From assembly GCF_000009265.1 (NCBI RefSeq), contig NC_008380.1, positions 563,501 to 627,500 on the forward strand: a stretch of 64,000 nt of DNA, read 5' to 3'. Position numbers and translations under genes: made by a program. The notes under the pieces were generated by a model. It did not search any database. It was not told where the DNA came from and saw nothing but the letters and a program-made list of their open reading frames with translations. This document shows positions 8,948 to 17,664 of the stretch, piece after piece; position 1 is the first letter of the stretch, and each line of letters begins with the position of its first letter. The stretch comes from Rhizobium johnstonii 3841 (GTDB taxonomy: Bacteria > Pseudomonadota > Alphaproteobacteria > Rhizobiales > Rhizobiaceae).

Positions 8948-9259
8948 TCAGCCCTGACGATCACTGTGGGCGGGTACCGTTATTCCCCTGGTTACCGCGA
9001 AAATCGCTCCAAACATTCCGCCAACGACGATCCCTGCAGAGCCGCCCGCCAACGCTGCAATGAGGCAGTAGGCGATCCAGGAGCCGACACTGGATGCATC
9101 GGCCAGGACCAATGTGGAAACGACGCCGATTGCTCCGCCAAGGATGCCCAAGACAATGGCAACCCCCGTCACAGCCTCCGATGGATCAATGGTACGGATG
9201 CGTGACGCATGGGCGGTATCATGTTCAACCGGTGGAGACTGGCTATCCGTGTCTTCCAT
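8948..9259 (-). CDS. small membrane protein downstream of fixS
   Basis: 103 residues: a polar N-terminus (MEDTDSQSPPVEHDTAHASR) followed by two Gly/Ala-rich transmembrane hairpins (GVAIVLGILGGAIGVVSTL and AYCLIAALAGGSAGIVVGG). A strong AAGGAGGG lies 5 nt before the ATG at 9259. It follows fixS by 34 nt on the same strand and could be the last gene of the fix operon. No family recognised. Confidence 0.65.
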   Translation of the reverse strand: MEDTDSQSPPVEHDTAHASRIRTIDPSEAVTGVAIVLGILGGAIGVVSTLVLADASSVGSWIAYCLIAALAGGSAGIVVGGMFGAIFAVTRGITVPAHSDRQG

Positions 9260-9293
9260 TCGACCCTCCTTCAAAGCATTTACAATCGATCCT

Positions 9294-9452
9294 TCAGCCG
9301 CCGAGAGGCTTGTCGTCCTTTTCGGACAATATCCTTTCTGCTGCGCCATCTAGATCTTCGTACTGACCGTTGCGCAGGGACCAAAGGAAGGCGCCAAGCC
9401 CGGCGATGCCCATGAACAGAGCTATGGGTATCAGAAACGACAATGCGCTCAT
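9294..9452 (-). CDS. fixS: FixS/CcoS, cbb3 oxidase maturation protein
   Basis: 52 residues. A single N-terminal transmembrane helix (MSALSFLIPIALFMGIAG) is followed by FLWSLRNGQYEDLDGAAERI, the hallmark W-[ST]-[LV]-[RK]-x-GQ[YF]-[ED]D-[LP]-x-x-[AP] region of CcoS. CcoS is required for cofactor insertion into cbb3 oxidase. Its ATG directly follows the fixI stop (TAAATG), so the two are translationally coupled. It ends the recognisable fix operon. Confidence 0.93.
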   Translation of the reverse strand: MSALSFLIPIALFMGIAGLGAFLWSLRNGQYEDLDGAAERILSEKDDKPLGG

Positions 9453-11720
9453 TTATCCCACTCCCGCCAGCTTATTTATCCGCCGCATTTCCCGCTCTGG
9501 TGGCGTGCGGTCGATCTCAAGCCTCATCGCATTCGCGACGACCAATATCGACGACGTCGACATCGCTATCGCGGCGATGAGCGGGTTGGCATAACCCAAC
9601 AGCGCGAGAGGAATGCTGCACGCGTTGTAGACGATAGCCAAAGCGAAATTTTGGCGGATCAGCACGGCCGCACGACCCGCCGTCGTCAGTGCGACCTTTA
9701 TTCCGTCCATGTTTCCATTGAGCAGGATGAAATCGGCGGCGCTGCGACCGATGTCGCTTCCTGATGCCGGAGCCATGGAAACATGCGCGGCCTTCAGCGC
9801 GACCGCGTCGTTTATTCCGTCACCAATCATCATCACCTTGCGACCGAGACTGCGCAACGCATCGATCGCCTCGGCCTTGTCCTTGGGGAGGGCGGCAGCT
9901 CTTACCGAGTCGATTCCGACTTCCCGTGCCACGGCAAGAGCCGCTTCGGGGACATCGCCGGTCAGCATTTCGACGGCGATGCCGCGGTTCTTCAAGAACT
10001 GCACCGCCATCGCCGACCCGGCTCGAACCTTCTCTCCAAAAACGAAAGAGGCGAGGATTTCTCCCTGTCGCGTCAGGACGACAGTCGAAGCTGCGCCAGT
10101 CCGGTCGTCTGCATCGCCGCTCGCCGCCCATGCCGCTCGCCCAAGTCGATAAACTTCCCCTCGGAAAGACGCCTCGAGACCGTTGCCAGGTATTTCCCGG
10201 ACGTCATCAAGCGCGAGAGCCTCCCACTCGCGCCGTGAGGCGTAATCCGCGATCGCTCTCGACATCGGATGGCTCGAAAACCGTGACAGCGACGCAGCCA
10301 GTGAAAATTCCAGTGGTCCGGTCCAGTTCCCGGTCAACAGCCTCGGCTCGTATTGCGTCAGCGTACCGGTCTTGTCGAAAACGACGGTGTCGATTTCCGC
10401 CAAACGTTCCAATGCCGATCCGTCCCTTGCCACGATGCCCCGGGTGAACAATCTGCGTGCTGCAACGACCTGAACCATCGGAACCGCCAACCCCAGCGCA
10501 CAAGGGCAGGCAATGATCAAGACCGAGATCGAAATCGTCAGGGCGAGGTGGATGTCCTGTGTCACCGCAAACCACGAAAGGAATGTCAGCACCGACAGTC
10601 CGTGGATAACGGGAGCATAGAGACGCGCGGCCCTGTCGGCGAGTATCCGGTATTGAGACCGGCAGTCCTCGACGGCTTCCAGCATCCTATGCAACTCGGC
10701 GAGTGTCGAATCTCCCGGTGCGGCGGTGGCTTCGACAGTCAGGGGATGGCCGACGTTCAAATCGCCCGCGCGAACCTGTCCACCTGGTCCAACCGTCTCA
10801 CAACGGCTCTCTCCCGTCAGCAACGAACGGTCAAGTTCCGACATGCCGGAGAGAATCGTCCCGTCGGCCGGAATTCTATCGCCGGCGGCAATCAGGGTGC
10901 GGGTTCCGGAAACGATGTCGCTCAGTGGAACATATTCGATCCGTCCATCCGCGCGGATCACATTCGCGCCTTTTGGCATCATGTCGGCCAGAGACGCCGC
11001 CGCCGATCGCGCCCTGCGTCGCATCAGATGGTCCAGCGTGCGTCCGACGAGCAAAATGAAGATCAACGAGGTACTGGCCTCGAAGTAGGCTTGCCGTCCT
11101 TCGGCGAACGTGTCGTATACGCTGAGACCGAAAGAGAGCAGGACGCCGATGCTGACCGGCACATCCATGTTTGCCCGACCGTGCGCGAGCGCCCGCCACG
11201 CCGACCGGTAGAATGTCGCCCCGGAGTAGATAACGGCGGGTAGTGCGAGCGCGGCCGACATCAGGTGGAGCGTCTGACGTGTTGCCGGGTCCGCGCCCGC
11301 CCAGACCGATACGGACAACACCATGATGTTCATCGAGCAAAAGCCAGCGACTGCCAGCGCGCGCAACAGGCCCGATATCTCACCGTCCGGTTGATCGCGG
11401 CCTTCCGCCGGCAAGACGGCCGTGTAACCGATCTTTCCGATTAGAGCGGCAAAATCGGGTGGCGAACCATTTTCCGCTTGCCAATGGATGGTTACACGCT
11501 TTGCCGTCAGATTGGCGCGCGCCATGTGAACTTCGGGGTGCTTGCCAAGGGTCGATTCCAGAAGCGCCATGCATGCGCCGCATCGCATGTCCGGAACGGA
11601 CAGGGTGATCTGCCTGAGACCATTGCCCAAATCCCTGCTTGCCAACGCAACCTCGTCCACCCCCGGCCTTCTTGGTCCGGGCTCGTGGAGTGACGACGCA
11701 ATTGACGCGCAGCAGGTCAT
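9453..11720 (-). CDS. fixI: FixI/CcoI, copper-translocating P1B-type ATPase
   Basis: 755 residues. An N-terminal heavy-metal-associated domain has RCGAC (in PDMRCGACMALLE). The membrane CPC motif (IACPCALGLAVP), phosphorylation motif DKTGTLT and hinge GDGINDAVALK are all intact. This is the CopA2/CcoI group, which exports copper from the cytoplasm so that the cbb3 oxidase can acquire CuB; it is not primarily a detoxification pump. An early MTCCAS segment may be a further metal-binding site. It is preceded by AGGAA and lies 13 nt after the DUF2189 gene, in the same leftward operon. Confidence 0.93.
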   Translation of the reverse strand: MTCCASIASSLHEPGPRRPGVDEVALASRDLGNGLRQITLSVPDMRCGACMALLESTLGKHPEVHMARANLTAKRVTIHWQAENGSPPDFAALIGKIGYTAVLPAEGRDQPDGEISGLLRALAVAGFCSMNIMVLSVSVWAGADPATRQTLHLMSAALALPAVIYSGATFYRSAWRALAHGRANMDVPVSIGVLLSFGLSVYDTFAEGRQAYFEASTSLIFILLVGRTLDHLMRRRARSAAASLADMMPKGANVIRADGRIEYVPLSDIVSGTRTLIAAGDRIPADGTILSGMSELDRSLLTGESRCETVGPGGQVRAGDLNVGHPLTVEATAAPGDSTLAELHRMLEAVEDCRSQYRILADRAARLYAPVIHGLSVLTFLSWFAVTQDIHLALTISISVLIIACPCALGLAVPMVQVVAARRLFTRGIVARDGSALERLAEIDTVVFDKTGTLTQYEPRLLTGNWTGPLEFSLAASLSRFSSHPMSRAIADYASRREWEALALDDVREIPGNGLEASFRGEVYRLGRAAWAASGDADDRTGAASTVVLTRQGEILASFVFGEKVRAGSAMAVQFLKNRGIAVEMLTGDVPEAALAVAREVGIDSVRAAALPKDKAEAIDALRSLGRKVMMIGDGINDAVALKAAHVSMAPASGSDIGRSAADFILLNGNMDGIKVALTTAGRAAVLIRQNFALAIVYNACSIPLALLGYANPLIAAIAMSTSSILVVANAMRLEIDRTPPEREMRRINKLAGVG

Positions 11721-11733
11721 TGTCCGTTCCTCG

Positions 11734-12540
11734 CTACCTCATTGCCTTGTAGGCATGCCATGTGGCGTGGCCGAGCAAAGGAAAAACGACGATCAGTCCG
11801 ACAAGTCCCGTCAGCAGGCTGGCGAGGAAGAGGGCGAGTACGATCGCACCCCAGACCATTGACGGTCCCATGTTGTTCCAGACCATGACAACGCTGACGC
11901 CCATGGCTGTGAAGGCGTCAATGCGCTCATCCAGAAGCATCGGGATTGAGAACACCCCGATTGCAAAAGCGAATCCAGCGAACAATGCGCCGATACACAA
12001 GCCGACGATCAGCATGCCCCAGCCCGAGGGAGTGGTGACCAATAGCCTTGCTACGCCATCAAGGCCGGGGAACGGATTAACGCCGAAAAAGAGCGCGTAG
12101 ATAATGACCGCCGCCCTCATCCAGAGCAGCATCACCATGCACAGCAGCATCCCCGTGAAAAACACCTGCCCTCCAGCTCTCGGCCGGACGAACAACATCT
12201 GACGAAGCGAGATGCGCTCGCCGTTCGCCAAACTCCTGCTCTTGACATAGAGCCCTGCGGCAAAGAGCGGGGCGACGATCAATATGCCCGCCAACGCAGG
12301 AAAGAGAAGATAGTCGCGCTCGAGCCGAAACAGCATCACGGTGGCCGCCAACGCGAGTAAGAACACCACGAACCCGTAGGCCAGACTTGGCCAGGGTTGC
12401 CGGATCAAGTCCTGCCAACCTTTGCCAAGCCAACCGAGAGGAGCGCCGAGGGGCAGATGCCGCTGCCACTTGGGATTCATCGTCTCCTGTATCCCTGATA
12501 CCTCGCTCCGATATCGGCCGGAAGTGTCGTCCTGCGGCAT
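11734..12540 (-). CDS. DUF2189-type multispanning membrane protein in the fix operon
   Basis: 268 residues. After a soluble N-terminus (containing PLGAPLGWLGKGWQDLIRQP) come about six membrane helices. This matches the DUF2189 family of inner-membrane proteins, often found near respiratory oxidases, whose function is not established. The start at 12540 has an excellent GGAGG five nt upstream; an ATG at 12558 would place that site inside the gene. It occupies the position where fixG and fixH normally lie between fixP and fixI. An assembly role is therefore possible, but that is inference from position. Confidence 0.75.
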   Translation of the reverse strand: MPQDDTSGRYRSEVSGIQETMNPKWQRHLPLGAPLGWLGKGWQDLIRQPWPSLAYGFVVFLLALAATVMLFRLERDYLLFPALAGILIVAPLFAAGLYVKSRSLANGERISLRQMLFVRPRAGGQVFFTGMLLCMVMLLWMRAAVIIYALFFGVNPFPGLDGVARLLVTTPSGWGMLIVGLCIGALFAGFAFAIGVFSIPMLLDERIDAFTAMGVSVVMVWNNMGPSMVWGAIVLALFLASLLTGLVGLIVVFPLLGHATWHAYKAMR

Positions 12541-12558
12541 CTGATCCTCCTCGCGCAT

Positions 12559-12753
12559 TCAGCAAGCTGAAGCGGCGGCCCTGAATTGGTTGGGTTGCTG
12601 GCCTTTTTCCTTGATATGCTCGATGCAGGCGGGCTGAGTGGTGATCGCCATGTAAACAAAATGGGCGTTAGCGCCGACAAAGATCGCGCCGGTCAGTCCG
12701 ATCAGCAGCCACTTGAAAACGCGGGGTATGGGGCTCTTCGCTTCGGGCGTCAC
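12559..12753 (-). CDS. small single-pass membrane protein in the fix operon
   Basis: 64 residues from a GTG that overlaps the fixP stop by 4 nt (GTGA), so it is translationally coupled. One transmembrane helix (WLLIGLTGAIFVGANAHFVY) precedes a tail with two Cys residues (QPACIEH and a C-terminal ASAC). The terminal Cys may be a metal ligand. No family recognised; it is not FixH, which is longer and has a different core. Confidence 0.7.
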   Translation of the reverse strand: MTPEAKSPIPRVFKWLLIGLTGAIFVGANAHFVYMAITTQPACIEHIKEKGQQPNQFRAAASAC

Positions 12754-13628
12754 TGCCGACCCCCACCCAGCTTGTTCACATAAAGCGCGAGTATCTTTAT
12801 CTCAGCTGGACTTAGGCGTTCCTCCCAGGTGGGCATATGTCCCTGCCGTCCGCCATGGATCGACTGGACGATCCGTTCGATACCCCCGCCGTAAATCCAG
12901 CGGCCGTCGGTCAGGTTCGGCGCACCGACATCCTGTTTGCCTTTGGCATCTTCGCCGTGGCATGCCACGCAGCTAGCCATGAACACTTGGCGGCCAGCAG
13001 CGATCTGGCTGGCGTCTACGGATTCGGTGGACGTATTGCTCAACGAATAGACATAGGCGGCGACGTCGCTCACCTGTTTTCGGTTGAGCATTTCGTCTGT
13101 TCCGAACGCAGGCATCTGCGACACGCGGCTTTGCGAGTGCGTCGTATTGACGCCCACCGTCATGGTCTGGACGATTTTTTCTGGTCCTCCACCCCAAAGC
13201 CAGTCGTCATCGGTAAGATCGGGGAAGTCTCGTCCGCCCTTGCCGTCCCGTCCATGACAGGCGGCGCAGTTGTCTCCGAACAACTGGTGGCCGCTGGAGG
13301 CCACCTTCTCCATCAGCTTTTCGTCGGCACGGATTTCATCAAAGGAACTGGTCTCGATCTTCTCGATCCAGAGCGCGCGCGAAGCATCAGCTTCTATGAT
13401 CTTTCGCTCTACCGCCTGCTTTTGACCCGTGCCGATCAGGCCCCTCGTATACGTGTTTCCAAGCGGCCAGGTCGGATACAGTATCCACCAGAGAGCGGCG
13501 AACAGGTGCGTGATGATCAGGAAGAGCAGAACCCCGCGCGGTACAGGAGTATCGAGCTCCTTGATGCCGTTCCAAATGTGTCCCGTCGTCTTCCGGCCTG
13601 TTACGGGATCGACTTCCTCTATCGCCAT
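12750..13628 (-). CDS. fixP: FixP/CcoP, di-heme cytochrome c subunit of cbb3 oxidase
   Basis: 292 residues starting MAIEEVDPVTGRKTTGHIWNG, the typical FixP start. An N-terminal membrane anchor (VLLFLIITHLFAALWWIL) is followed by two periplasmic cytochrome c domains with heme motifs CAACH and CVACH and matching Met ligands (SQMPAFG and GHMPTWEE). FixP passes electrons from FixO toward FixN. It overlaps fixQ upstream by 10 nt and is coupled to the small downstream membrane protein. Confidence 0.95.
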   Translation of the reverse strand: MAIEEVDPVTGRKTTGHIWNGIKELDTPVPRGVLLFLIITHLFAALWWILYPTWPLGNTYTRGLIGTGQKQAVERKIIEADASRALWIEKIETSSFDEIRADEKLMEKVASSGHQLFGDNCAACHGRDGKGGRDFPDLTDDDWLWGGGPEKIVQTMTVGVNTTHSQSRVSQMPAFGTDEMLNRKQVSDVAAYVYSLSNTSTESVDASQIAAGRQVFMASCVACHGEDAKGKQDVGAPNLTDGRWIYGGGIERIVQSIHGGRQGHMPTWEERLSPAEIKILALYVNKLGGGRQ

Positions 13629-13789
13629 GGGGTGTCGTCCTTGTCGAATATGTCCGTTTCCGCCCGATCGAAACGCGCCTTGTTGGAAGGCCAGAAGGTG
13701 TAGATGATTACCCCGATCGAAAACACAATGAGATAGAACAGGCCCCAAACCTTGGACAGTTCCAACATGGTTTCGTGGGTAAGATCCAT
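13619..13789 (-). CDS. fixQ: FixQ/CcoQ subunit of cbb3 oxidase
   Basis: 56 residues with one transmembrane helix (LFYLIVFSIGVIIYTFWPSN) and the conserved acidic tail (ARFDRAETDIFDKDDTPWR) of CcoQ, which stabilises the assembled oxidase. Start at 13789 supported by AGGGGA upstream. Its last codons overlap the fixP start. Confidence 0.93.
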   Translation of the reverse strand: MDLTHETMLELSKVWGLFYLIVFSIGVIIYTFWPSNKARFDRAETDIFDKDDTPWR

Positions 13790-13807
13790 TTCAAATCCCC
13801 TGAGCAA

Positions 13808-14560
13808 TCAATTGTTGGGGTTCGGCATCTGCTCCGGTGCCGCAGTGTTCTGGTAGGCAGCCTTTGTGAGCCGGCCAAGCACCTGCAGATACGCGACCAT
13901 GGCGTCCATTTCAGTCACGCTGGTTTTTACGCCGTCAAACGCGGAGACCTGCGTGTCTTGCCCATAACGTTCCGTGACGCCTGAGGACTGTTCGCTGTCC
14001 GGATTGGCTTGGCCGAAGGCATCGGCAGATGCGTTTGCGACCATGTCATCCGTATAAGGCACTCCCACGGTTCTCAGGGCCGCCAGTTGGTCACGCAGAT
14101 CGCCCAGATCGAGCGGGGTTGTCGCCAACCATTGATAGGACGGCATGTTGGATTCCGGGACGACCTCGCGAGGGTTGATCAAATGGGCCACGTGCCAGAG
14201 ATCTGAATACTTCCCGCCGATGCGCGCCAGATCGGGACCCGTGCGCTTTGACCCCCACAACATGGGATGGTCATACTTGGATTCGACCGCAAGAGAATAA
14301 GGACCGTACCGCTCGACCTCGTCCCGCAGCGTTCTGATCATCTGGCTGTGGCAGGCGTAGCAGCCTTCTCGCACATAGATGTTCCGGCCCGCCGCCTCGA
14401 GGGGTGTGTACACTCTCATGTCGGGGGCGTCCTCGACCGTCTCGTGGATCGTGAACAGCGGGGCGATCTCGACAAGCCCGCCGACGCTTCCCGCCACAAC
14501 GATAGCCAGCATGAACCCGACGGCCGTCCGTTCCAGTCTTCCATGCAGACGTTCGCTCAT
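13808..14560 (-). CDS. fixO: FixO/CcoO, mono-heme cytochrome c subunit of cbb3 oxidase
   Basis: 250 residues. An N-terminal anchor (VGFMLAIVVAGSVGGLVEI) precedes the heme c site CYACHSQM; the axial Met is in SNMPSYQW. The conserved YGPYSLAVESKYDHPMLWG stretch identifies FixO. It is the periplasmic electron-entry subunit bound to FixN. GGAGTGAGAG before the ATG is a good ribosome site, and only 3 nt separate it from the fixN stop. Confidence 0.95.
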   Translation of the reverse strand: MSERLHGRLERTAVGFMLAIVVAGSVGGLVEIAPLFTIHETVEDAPDMRVYTPLEAAGRNIYVREGCYACHSQMIRTLRDEVERYGPYSLAVESKYDHPMLWGSKRTGPDLARIGGKYSDLWHVAHLINPREVVPESNMPSYQWLATTPLDLGDLRDQLAALRTVGVPYTDDMVANASADAFGQANPDSEQSSGVTERYGQDTQVSAFDGVKTSVTEMDAMVAYLQVLGRLTKAAYQNTAAPEQMPNPNN

Positions 14561-14563
14561 CTC

Positions 14564-16207
14564 TCACTCCGCCGGCGCGTTTTCGAGAATGCCAGAAGTC
14601 AGGGGCGCATCGTGAACTGCTCCCACGGCGGGAGCCGTTCGGACGGTCATCCAGATATTGAAGCTTGCCACGATCGCCCCAAGGAGGAAAAGCAGCCCTC
14701 CGAAAGCGCGTGCGATGTAGTAGGGATACATCGCCAGCAGACTGTCGACGAATGAATAGACCAAGGTGTTGTCGGCTGAATATGTGCGCCACATCAATCC
14801 CTGGATAATGCCGGAATTCCACATGGCGAAGACGTAGATGAGTGTGCCTGCAAGCGCCAACCAGAAATGGACTTCGACCAGGGCTGCAGAATACATCCTT
14901 TCGCGTTTCCAGATCGATGGAACGAGTGTGTAGAACGCGCCGAACGTTATCATGGCAACCCAGCCCAGCGCACCGGCATGAACGTGGCCGACCGTCCAAT
15001 CGGTATAATGAGACAGTGAGTTGACGGGTCTGATTGCCATGAAAGACCCTTCGAATGTCGACAGCCCATAGAAGAACGCCGCCATCATGATGAAGCGAAG
15101 AGTGGCGTCGTCACGCACGCGATGCCAAGCCCCGTTCAACGTGAGCAATGCGTTCCCGGCCGACGCCCACGACGGAACGAGCAGCATGACCGAGAACGTC
15201 ATTCCAAGGTTTTGCACCCAGATAGGCAGTGCGGTGTAATGGAGATGGTGGGACCCCGCCCACATGTAGAAGAAGGTGATCCCCCAGAAGCTGAGAATGG
15301 ACAATCGATAGGAAAAAATCGGCCGCTCAGCGCGGATCGGCAGATAATAGTAGAGCATCCCTAGGAAGCCCGACGTCAGAAAAAACGCCACGGCGTTGTG
15401 CCCGTACCACCACTGGACCATCGCATCCTGTACACCGGACCAGACCGTGTAGCTTTTGGCGTGTCCGAACGATACGGGCACTGCCAGGTTGTTGACGATA
15501 TGGAGGATCGCTACCACGATGATGAAGGCGAGATAGTACCAGTTGGCAACGTAGATGTGAGGTTCCTTGCGCCGTGCCAAGGTGCGTACGAAAAGCACGA
15601 AATAGGCGATCCAAACGATCACGAGCCAGAGGTCGGCATACCATTCCGCTTCCGCGTATTCCTTGGACTGGGTAACGCCCATGAAATACCCGCTGACCGC
15701 GATCAGACAGAAAAGGTTGAAGCCGAAGATCACGAACCACGGCGAGAGTTGATCGGCCAACCTTGCGCGCGATGTTCGCTGAACGACATGGAATGATGTC
15801 GCGATCAACGCGTTTCCGCCGAAGCCGAAGATCACCCCTGTCGTATGGGCGGGCCGTATACGGCCGAAGCTCGACCACGCCGTATCGAAATTCAGGCTCG
15901 GCCAGGCAAGCTGTGCAGCTGCCCAAACGCCGATGAACATGCCAAAGACCGCCCACGCCAGTGTGAGGGCCACGCCGACCTTGATCGGATCGTCATAGTA
16001 GCTGGAAAAGCGCGAAGCATCCGGTTCTTCGCTGAAAGCTGAAGTCAGGATGTAGCAGAACAACGCGCCGCAATACACAAGGACGATAGCGCCGTGTATG
16101 CCGATGGGATCAAAGCGGCCAGCGGCCGCCATCGCGACACCAACAACCATCAAAGCAATAAGTATAGCTGCCGCGGAACCCCGCTCCGCGCTCGTGAGCT
16201 GTCCCAT
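14564..16207 (-). CDS. fixN: FixN/CcoN, catalytic subunit I of cbb3 cytochrome c oxidase
   Basis: 547 residues, about 12 membrane helices, with the heme-copper oxidase His ligands in HTTGVIFGFGGN, QWWYGHNAVAFFLT, GSHHLHYTALP and TVGHVHAGALGW. The cbb3 class is shown by YGHNAV and by the Tyr of helix VII (STFEGSF region). It reduces O2 with high affinity, allowing respiration at the very low oxygen of nodules or biofilms. Start at 16207 has GGGGGGATGG upstream; the open frame extends further 5' without a ribosome site. Upstream DNA lacks a clean FixK/FnrN box. Confidence 0.95.
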   Translation of the reverse strand: MGQLTSAERGSAAAILIALMVVGVAMAAAGRFDPIGIHGAIVLVYCGALFCYILTSAFSEEPDASRFSSYYDDPIKVGVALTLAWAVFGMFIGVWAAAQLAWPSLNFDTAWSSFGRIRPAHTTGVIFGFGGNALIATSFHVVQRTSRARLADQLSPWFVIFGFNLFCLIAVSGYFMGVTQSKEYAEAEWYADLWLVIVWIAYFVLFVRTLARRKEPHIYVANWYYLAFIIVVAILHIVNNLAVPVSFGHAKSYTVWSGVQDAMVQWWYGHNAVAFFLTSGFLGMLYYYLPIRAERPIFSYRLSILSFWGITFFYMWAGSHHLHYTALPIWVQNLGMTFSVMLLVPSWASAGNALLTLNGAWHRVRDDATLRFIMMAAFFYGLSTFEGSFMAIRPVNSLSHYTDWTVGHVHAGALGWVAMITFGAFYTLVPSIWKRERMYSAALVEVHFWLALAGTLIYVFAMWNSGIIQGLMWRTYSADNTLVYSFVDSLLAMYPYYIARAFGGLLFLLGAIVASFNIWMTVRTAPAVGAVHDAPLTSGILENAPAE

Positions 16208-16419
16208 TGTTCCATCCCCCCGGCTGTGCCGATGATGGTGCTCTACAAAGCGTTGAAAGGCAATCAGTTCTGTGAGCGTGCACACGCGAAGATAGGCTAG
16301 ATCGTCTATCACAATCGCCGTTGGACCGATTGGGCCTGAAGCTGAAGACCGTGTTATTCGGTCATGGGAGCGAACGTTCCCGTATTAATTGACGCAGATG
16401 AGCTTTGGCACTGGTCGAG

Positions 16420-16477
16420 GCGCCGCGTGTCTTTTCAGACCCAAAGACGCTGTAACACTTTGAATTATGCAATAGGA
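16420..16477. repeat. family B rhizobial palindrome (diverged copy)
   Basis: GCGCCGCGTGTCTTTTCAGAC followed by CAAAGACGCTGTAACACTTTGAATTATGCAA matches the copies at 52660 and 55695, with decay in the second arm of the first stem. It lies between fixN and tRNA-Thr. Confidence 0.75.
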
Positions 16478-16518
16478 TGAGCGAGAAAACTGAAGCCGGC
16501 CGAGGTGCTTGAAAGAAA

Positions 16519-16594
16519 TGGTGCCGCTTGCAGGACTCGAACCTGCGACCCCATCATTACGAATGATGTGCTCTACCACCTGAGCTAAAGCGGC
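16519..16594 (-). tRNA. tRNA-Thr (anticodon CGT)
   Basis: A complete 76-nt cloverleaf on the minus strand: acceptor GCCGCTT pairs with AAGCGGC, D-arm GCTC/GAGC, anticodon stem CATCA/TGATG with loop TTCGTAA, T-arm GCAGG-TTCGAGT-CCTGC, and an encoded CCA end. The anticodon CGT reads ACG. Confidence 0.96.
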
Positions 16595-16704
16595 GTTTCA
16601 CGGCCGAAGCATGCGGCCTGCGATTTGCATGGCGCTGATACAGGCATTGATCGAAGATTTCAAGCGCCCTGTCATGGCTTTGGCAAAAAAGAGGGGAGGG
16701 CGCC

Positions 16705-17664
16705 TCAGAGCGCCAGCCGGGCACGCGCCGCCCTGTATTCGGCCTCCAGCCGGTCGACGAGATTTGCCACCGGCTCGACCGCCTTGACGGCGCTGATGCC
16801 CTGGCCGCTGCCCCATATGTCCTTCCAGGCCTTGGCGCCGCCGACAGCCTGCTCGAAATCCATCTTCGAGGCATCGGCAAGCGGCAGGTTGTCAGGGTCC
16901 ATGCCGGCGGCGACGATCGAGGGCTTGAGGTAGTTGCCGTGCACGCCGGTGAAATAGTTGGAATAGACGATGTCGCCAGCAGCGCCTGCGACGATCGCCT
17001 GCTTGTAGGCGTCCGCGGCGCGGGCTTCCTCGGTGGCGATGAAGGGCGAGCCGATATAGGCCATGTCGGCGCCCATCGCCTCTGCGGCAAGGATGGCGCC
17101 GCCGGTGGCGATTGCGCCGGCCAGCAGCAGCGGCCCGTCGAACCATTCGCGGATCTCCTGGACGAGCGCGAAGGGCGATAACGTGCCGGCATGGCCGCCG
17201 GCGCCGGCCGCCACCGCAATCAGCCCGTCCGCACCCTTGCGGATCGCCGAATGGGCATGGCGGTTGTTGATAATGTCATGCAGCACGATGCCGCCATAGG
17301 AATGCACGGCAGCATTGACCTCGGGCACCGCGCCGAGCGAGGAGATGACGATCGGCACCTTATATTTGACGCAGAGCGTAAGGTCGTGCTCCAGCCGCTT
17401 GTTCGACATGTGGACGATCTGGTTGACGGCAAAAGGCGCCGCCGGCCGCTCCGGATGAGCGGCGTCGTGGCGGGCAAGCTCCTCAGTAATCTCAGCCAGC
17501 CATTCGTCGAGCTGGCTTTCCGGCCGGGCGTTCAGCGCCGGAAACGCCCCGACGATGCCCGCCTTGCATTGCGCCAGCGTCAGCGCCGGATGCGAGATGA
17601 TGAAGAGCGGCGAGCCGATGACCGGCAGTCTCAATCTATCCCTCAGGATCGGGGGCAGGGCCAT
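16705..17664 (-). CDS. FMN-dependent nitronate monooxygenase-like oxidoreductase
   Basis: 319 residues of the NAD(P)H-dependent flavin oxidoreductase/2-nitropropane dioxygenase fold. Phosphate-binding glycines appear as AAGAGGHAGTLSPF and the second loop as GAIATGGAILAAEAMGADMAYIGSPF. The N-terminus contains LPVIGSPLFIISHPALT. Family members oxidise alkyl nitronates or reduce quinones or enoyl substrates, so the substrate is uncertain. Start at 17664 has GGAGG eight nt upstream; an ATG five codons earlier is less likely. Upstream bases 17680-17949 contain no recognisable feature. Confidence 0.85.
   Translation of the reverse strand: MALPPILRDRLRLPVIGSPLFIISHPALTLAQCKAGIVGAFPALNARPESQLDEWLAEITEELARHDAAHPERPAAPFAVNQIVHMSNKRLEHDLTLCVKYKVPIVISSLGAVPEVNAAVHSYGGIVLHDIINNRHAHSAIRKGADGLIAVAAGAGGHAGTLSPFALVQEIREWFDGPLLLAGAIATGGAILAAEAMGADMAYIGSPFIATEEARAADAYKQAIVAGAAGDIVYSNYFTGVHGNYLKPSIVAAGMDPDNLPLADASKMDFEQAVGGAKAWKDIWGSGQGISAVKAVEPVANLVDRLEAEYRAARARLAL

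Noticed and set aside
16251..16266. Possible FixK/FnrN box (TTGAAAGGCAATCAG) upstream of fixN
   Set aside because: The half-sites are one base too far apart and one is CTGA on the opposite strand. The consensus TTGAT-N4-ATCAA is not met, so I cannot support oxygen control from sequence.
16519..16594. tRNA-Thr as an attachment site with a duplicated 3' end
   Set aside because: I scanned the fix operon's far side and saw no repeat of the tRNA end and no integrase, so no att site is claimed.
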